Below, piece by piece: positions 61,942 through 64,000 of a stretch of 64,000 nt of DNA (position 1 is its first letter; each line of letters starts with the position of its first letter). Source of the stretch: Thalassospira sp. MCCC 1A03138. Its GTDB lineage: Bacteria > Pseudomonadota > Alphaproteobacteria > Rhodospirillales > Thalassospiraceae. Where the stretch lies: the NCBI RefSeq assembly GCF_002115785.1, contig NZ_JFJY01000014.1, positions 29,391 through 93,390 of the forward strand. Direction: 5' to 3'. The notes beneath the pieces were generated by a model. It had not been told where the DNA came from. It saw only the letters and a list, made by a program, of their open reading frames with translations, and searched no databases. The position numbers and the translations under genes were made by a program.

Positions 61942-62628
61942 ATGACCGCATCACCGCGTTTTACCCGCCGCACCATTACCGATCAGGTAACCGAAGATTT
62001 GCGCGCCCGCATTCTGTCGGGTGATTTCCCGGCCGGGTTCCAGTTGCGTCAGGATGCGATTGCTACCGAATATAATGTTTCACGCATTCCGGTTCGCGAG
62101 GCTTTGCAACGTCTGGATGCCGAAGGTCTGGTGTCGTTCCAGCCCCATAAGGGCGCGATTGTTGCTCATCTCTCGCTTGACGAGATCGAAGAGCTTTTTG
62201 AAGTTCGCAAAATGCTGGAATGTGAATTGTTGCGTCATGCGGTGCCGCGACTGACTCCCGAAGACATCAAATCGGTCGAAGATATTCTGGCTGTTTACGA
62301 CGAATCTTTCCGATCGGGTGATATTTCGAAATGGGGCGAACTTAACCGCGAATTCCACGATCGGCTATATCGTGCGTCGAACCGGCCCAAGACGCTCGAA
62401 ATCATCCGCATGATTGGCAACAATACTGTCCGCTTTACACAAGCACAGCTTGCACTTTCCGGGGCAACTGATCGGGCAGAACGTGAACATCACCATATTC
62501 TTGATGCCTGCAAGGCGCGGGATGTCGACTATGCGGTCGAACTCCTCGAAGCCCATATCGAAAATTCGAAAAACAGCCTGATCGAGTGCCTGCGCGACGC
62601 ACGTGCCAGCGAAGGCTCTCCGAACTGA
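61942..62628 (+). CDS. GntR family regulator (FadR subfamily, FCD domain)
   Basis: Regulator of 228 residues. The winged helix QVTEDLRARILSGDFPAGFQLRQDAIATEYNVSRIPVREALQRLDAEGLVSFQPHKGAIV (about 14-72) is followed by an all-helical FCD ligand domain with ELNREFHDRLYRAS and DRAEREHHHILDACKARD, whose His and Asp residues may bind a metal. It lies 171 bp after the epimerase and is convergent with the dehydratase. It probably controls the hydroxyproline genes through the palindromes at 58283-58303. Confidence 0.9.
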   Translation: MTASPRFTRRTITDQVTEDLRARILSGDFPAGFQLRQDAIATEYNVSRIPVREALQRLDAEGLVSFQPHKGAIVAHLSLDEIEELFEVRKMLECELLRHAVPRLTPEDIKSVEDILAVYDESFRSGDISKWGELNREFHDRLYRASNRPKTLEIIRMIGNNTVRFTQAQLALSGATDRAEREHHHILDACKARDVDYAVELLEAHIENSKNSLIECLRDARASEGSPN

Positions 62629-62653
62629 CGACAAGATCATTGCAATCTACAAC

Positions 62654-62684
62654 AAAGGGACGCAGGCTTTCGCCGCGTCCCTTT
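62654..62684. terminator. Hairpin between the gntR and hydroxyproline dehydratase genes
   Basis: AAAGGGACGC pairs with GCGTCCCTTT, with an inner GGC/GCC. A or T runs are short on both sides. It is a likely bidirectional terminator between convergent genes. Confidence 0.75.
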
Positions 62685-62712
62685 GCAGTTTCGGTCGCAA
62701 GAAATTTGCGAA

Positions 62713-63756
62713 CTATCGGACAATAAAACCGCGACCGATTTCATCATCAGCATCGTGCCAGAAACTGGCTTCACCGCTGTAATGTGCCTTGCCCGATACT
62801 TCGGCAATGATCGCCGGATAAGGCCCGCATCTGGTTGTGTCCAAAACGCGACCCTCAAAATCTGACCCGATGACACTTTCAAATGTTCTCGTTACACCGG
62901 TTGGGATCAGCCCTTTGGCATGGTGAATGGCAAGCCGCGCGCTGACGCCCGACCCGGTCGGACTGCGATCAACCTGATTGTCGGCAAAGACACATATATT
63001 ACGTGTTGGCTCTTTGGCAGGTGCATCTTTGCCATCGGTCAGGATGGCACCATACAGAAATGCCAGATCATCATGATCGGGATGGTTTAGCGTGATACTG
63101 GCATTCACCGCGCTGCATACGGACTGCGCAAGATCGATCAGGTCCCGCACCGGTGAAGACCCGACCTCAAGGCCGAATTTCCCGGCATCCAGAACGGCAT
63201 AGAATGCACCGCCATATCCAATATCTGTTTTGAATGCCCGGCCGTCGGCAAGCGCCAATTCAACATCGGCAGCAAACATGAAGGATGGGACTGATTTGAA
63301 ACGGACGGCACCACTTTTCCCATTGGTCACCGATACTTCGGCACGTACCAGCCCACAGGGGCATTCAATATTAACCGGCGTTATCGGTTCGACAGGCGCG
63401 ACCAATCCGTAATCAACGGCATATCGGCCAAGGGCGATGATGGCGTGGCCGCACATGGTCGAATAGCCTTCATTATGGATGAACAGAACCGCCAGATCGG
63501 CTTCGGGGAGGCTCGGTTCGACCAGAATGGCGCCATACATATCGTAATGACCGCGCGGCTCGAACATCAGAAACCGCCGCAGATGATCAAGTTTGTCGCG
63601 GGTATATCGACGCTTGGCCAGAATATCGTCCCCTGGAATCGTCGGATAACCCGATGTGATGATCCGAAGCGGCTCGCCGCCGGTATGCATATCAATGACT
63701 TTGATAGGGGATTTCCGGTTGGGCAGGGGCGGTTTGGAGGTCATCTGGCGACTCAT
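62713..63756 (-). CDS. Trans-3-hydroxy-L-proline dehydratase (Cys/Thr)
   Basis: Proline racemase superfamily dehydratase of 347 residues. Cys102 sits in YSTMCGHAIIALGRYA, but the second catalytic position is Thr267 in RSPTGSGVSARLA. Cys/Thr is the mark of trans-3-hydroxy-L-proline dehydratase, which makes 1-pyrroline-2-carboxylate. The text VIDMHTGGEPLRI, LMFEPRGHYDMYGAILV and DLAFLYGAILTDGKDAPAKEPT is strikingly close to human L3HYPDH. The N-terminus is uncertain: TTG 63771, ATG 63756 and ATG 63744 are in frame with no clear ribosome site. A reductase for its product is not in the window. Confidence 0.9.
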   Translation of the reverse strand: MSRQMTSKPPLPNRKSPIKVIDMHTGGEPLRIITSGYPTIPGDDILAKRRYTRDKLDHLRRFLMFEPRGHYDMYGAILVEPSLPEADLAVLFIHNEGYSTMCGHAIIALGRYAVDYGLVAPVEPITPVNIECPCGLVRAEVSVTNGKSGAVRFKSVPSFMFAADVELALADGRAFKTDIGYGGAFYAVLDAGKFGLEVGSSPVRDLIDLAQSVCSAVNASITLNHPDHDDLAFLYGAILTDGKDAPAKEPTRNICVFADNQVDRSPTGSGVSARLAIHHAKGLIPTGVTRTFESVIGSDFEGRVLDTTRCGPYPAIIAEVSGKAHYSGEASFWHDADDEIGRGFIVR

Positions 63757-63919
63757 TTTGGTGTTCTGCAAATTTTTAAAGGAAATTCAGGGGCGGATTC
63801 CGGCTGAAGTCAGGCGCTTTGTCTGGCAGGACATATCTATCTTAGCGGCCTTGAACATGCGCGCAATAGCGCCGCACCCGGATTTTGGCGTCAGGCTCGG
63901 CCTTGCAGGTCATAAAAGT

Positions 63920-63954
63920 GAAACCTATATGTGGTTTCGCGCAAAAATTTTGCG
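63920..63954. promoter_or_regulatory. Two palindromes upstream of the dehydratase
   Basis: GAAACC-N7-GGTTTC (63920-63938) and CGCAAAA-A-TTTTGCG (63940-63954) are both perfect inverted repeats lying next to each other, about 170-200 bp before the dehydratase. They could be operators for it or for a gene beyond the right edge. The rest of 63757-64000 shows no gene. Confidence 0.45.
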
Positions 63955-64000
63955 TCTCGCACTTTCTGTCATTTTTTCTCGAAAAAGGTGTTTACAGGTC

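Overview
The window reads as a stretch of chromosome from a free-living, probably marine alphaproteobacterium, most likely Rhodospirillales and close to Thalassospira. That placement is inference. It rests on moderate GC, the RutR-controlled reductive pyrimidine pathway, the glpDSTPQUV glycerol importer operon known from rhizobia, a speF-type leader before ornithine decarboxylase, and on how the proteins look. I see no rRNA, tRNA, CRISPR array, insertion sequence or prophage. The content is mostly uptake and catabolism of small nitrogen and carbon compounds.

Layout. 1-4026 (-): iron-siderophore ABC importer with an ATPase, two tandem binding proteins and a fused double permease that runs off the left edge, under a Fur-box candidate. 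4324-6955 (+): an SMP-30 family protein and a YbaY-MliC lipoprotein. 7044-9074 (-): ornithine decarboxylase and an acetyltransferase behind a long structured leader. 9296-13340: an anion permease with a DUF3830 protein, a DedA protein and a U32 tRNA-hydroxylation protein. 13612-16818 (+): marR-emrA-emrB efflux operon. 16872-19623: UspA plus Na+/alanine symporter, divergent from an Lrp regulator.

20031-34132 is a nearly complete reductive pyrimidine catabolic island. PreTA reduces uracil or thymine, dihydropyrimidinase opens the ring, two unrelated beta-ureidopropionases can release the beta-amino acid, and a class III transaminase removes its amino group. A NMT1/THI5-type ABC importer sits in the middle, and a RutR-like TetR regulator is encoded inside the island. 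Near-consensus RutR boxes lie before both preT and the transaminase, each overlapping a possible -35 element.

34191-37843 holds a guanidinium exporter gene behind a guanidine-II riboswitch, mobA, a QmcA/NfeD pair and a Sel1-repeat protein. A chemoreceptor follows (37958-40273). 40481-48106 (-) is glpD-glpS-glpT-glpP-glpQ-glpU-glpV. Its two ATPases carry complementary motif defects that leave one canonical and one degenerate composite ATP site. glpK is apart at 52166, but both units carry the same TTTCG-N4-CGAA operator motif. A gabD-like dehydrogenase, an unknown 170-residue protein and wecB lie between them.

53850-58189 holds an AEC permease and two polysaccharide-type genes (an MDR-Gfo/Idh/MocA fusion and a GT4 glycosyltransferase). 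58394-63756 is a hydroxyproline catabolic cluster: deaminase, D-hydroxyproline dehydrogenase, Cys/Cys 4-hydroxyproline epimerase, GntR regulator and Cys/Thr trans-3-hydroxyproline dehydratase. No dehydrogenase for the last step lies beside it.

I found no wholly unknown defence or mobile system. The most unusual items are the asymmetric glycerol-importer ATPases, the guanidine-riboswitch-controlled exporter with a shortened last helix, the two RutR operons with long leaders, and the lysozyme-inhibitor fusion lipoprotein.
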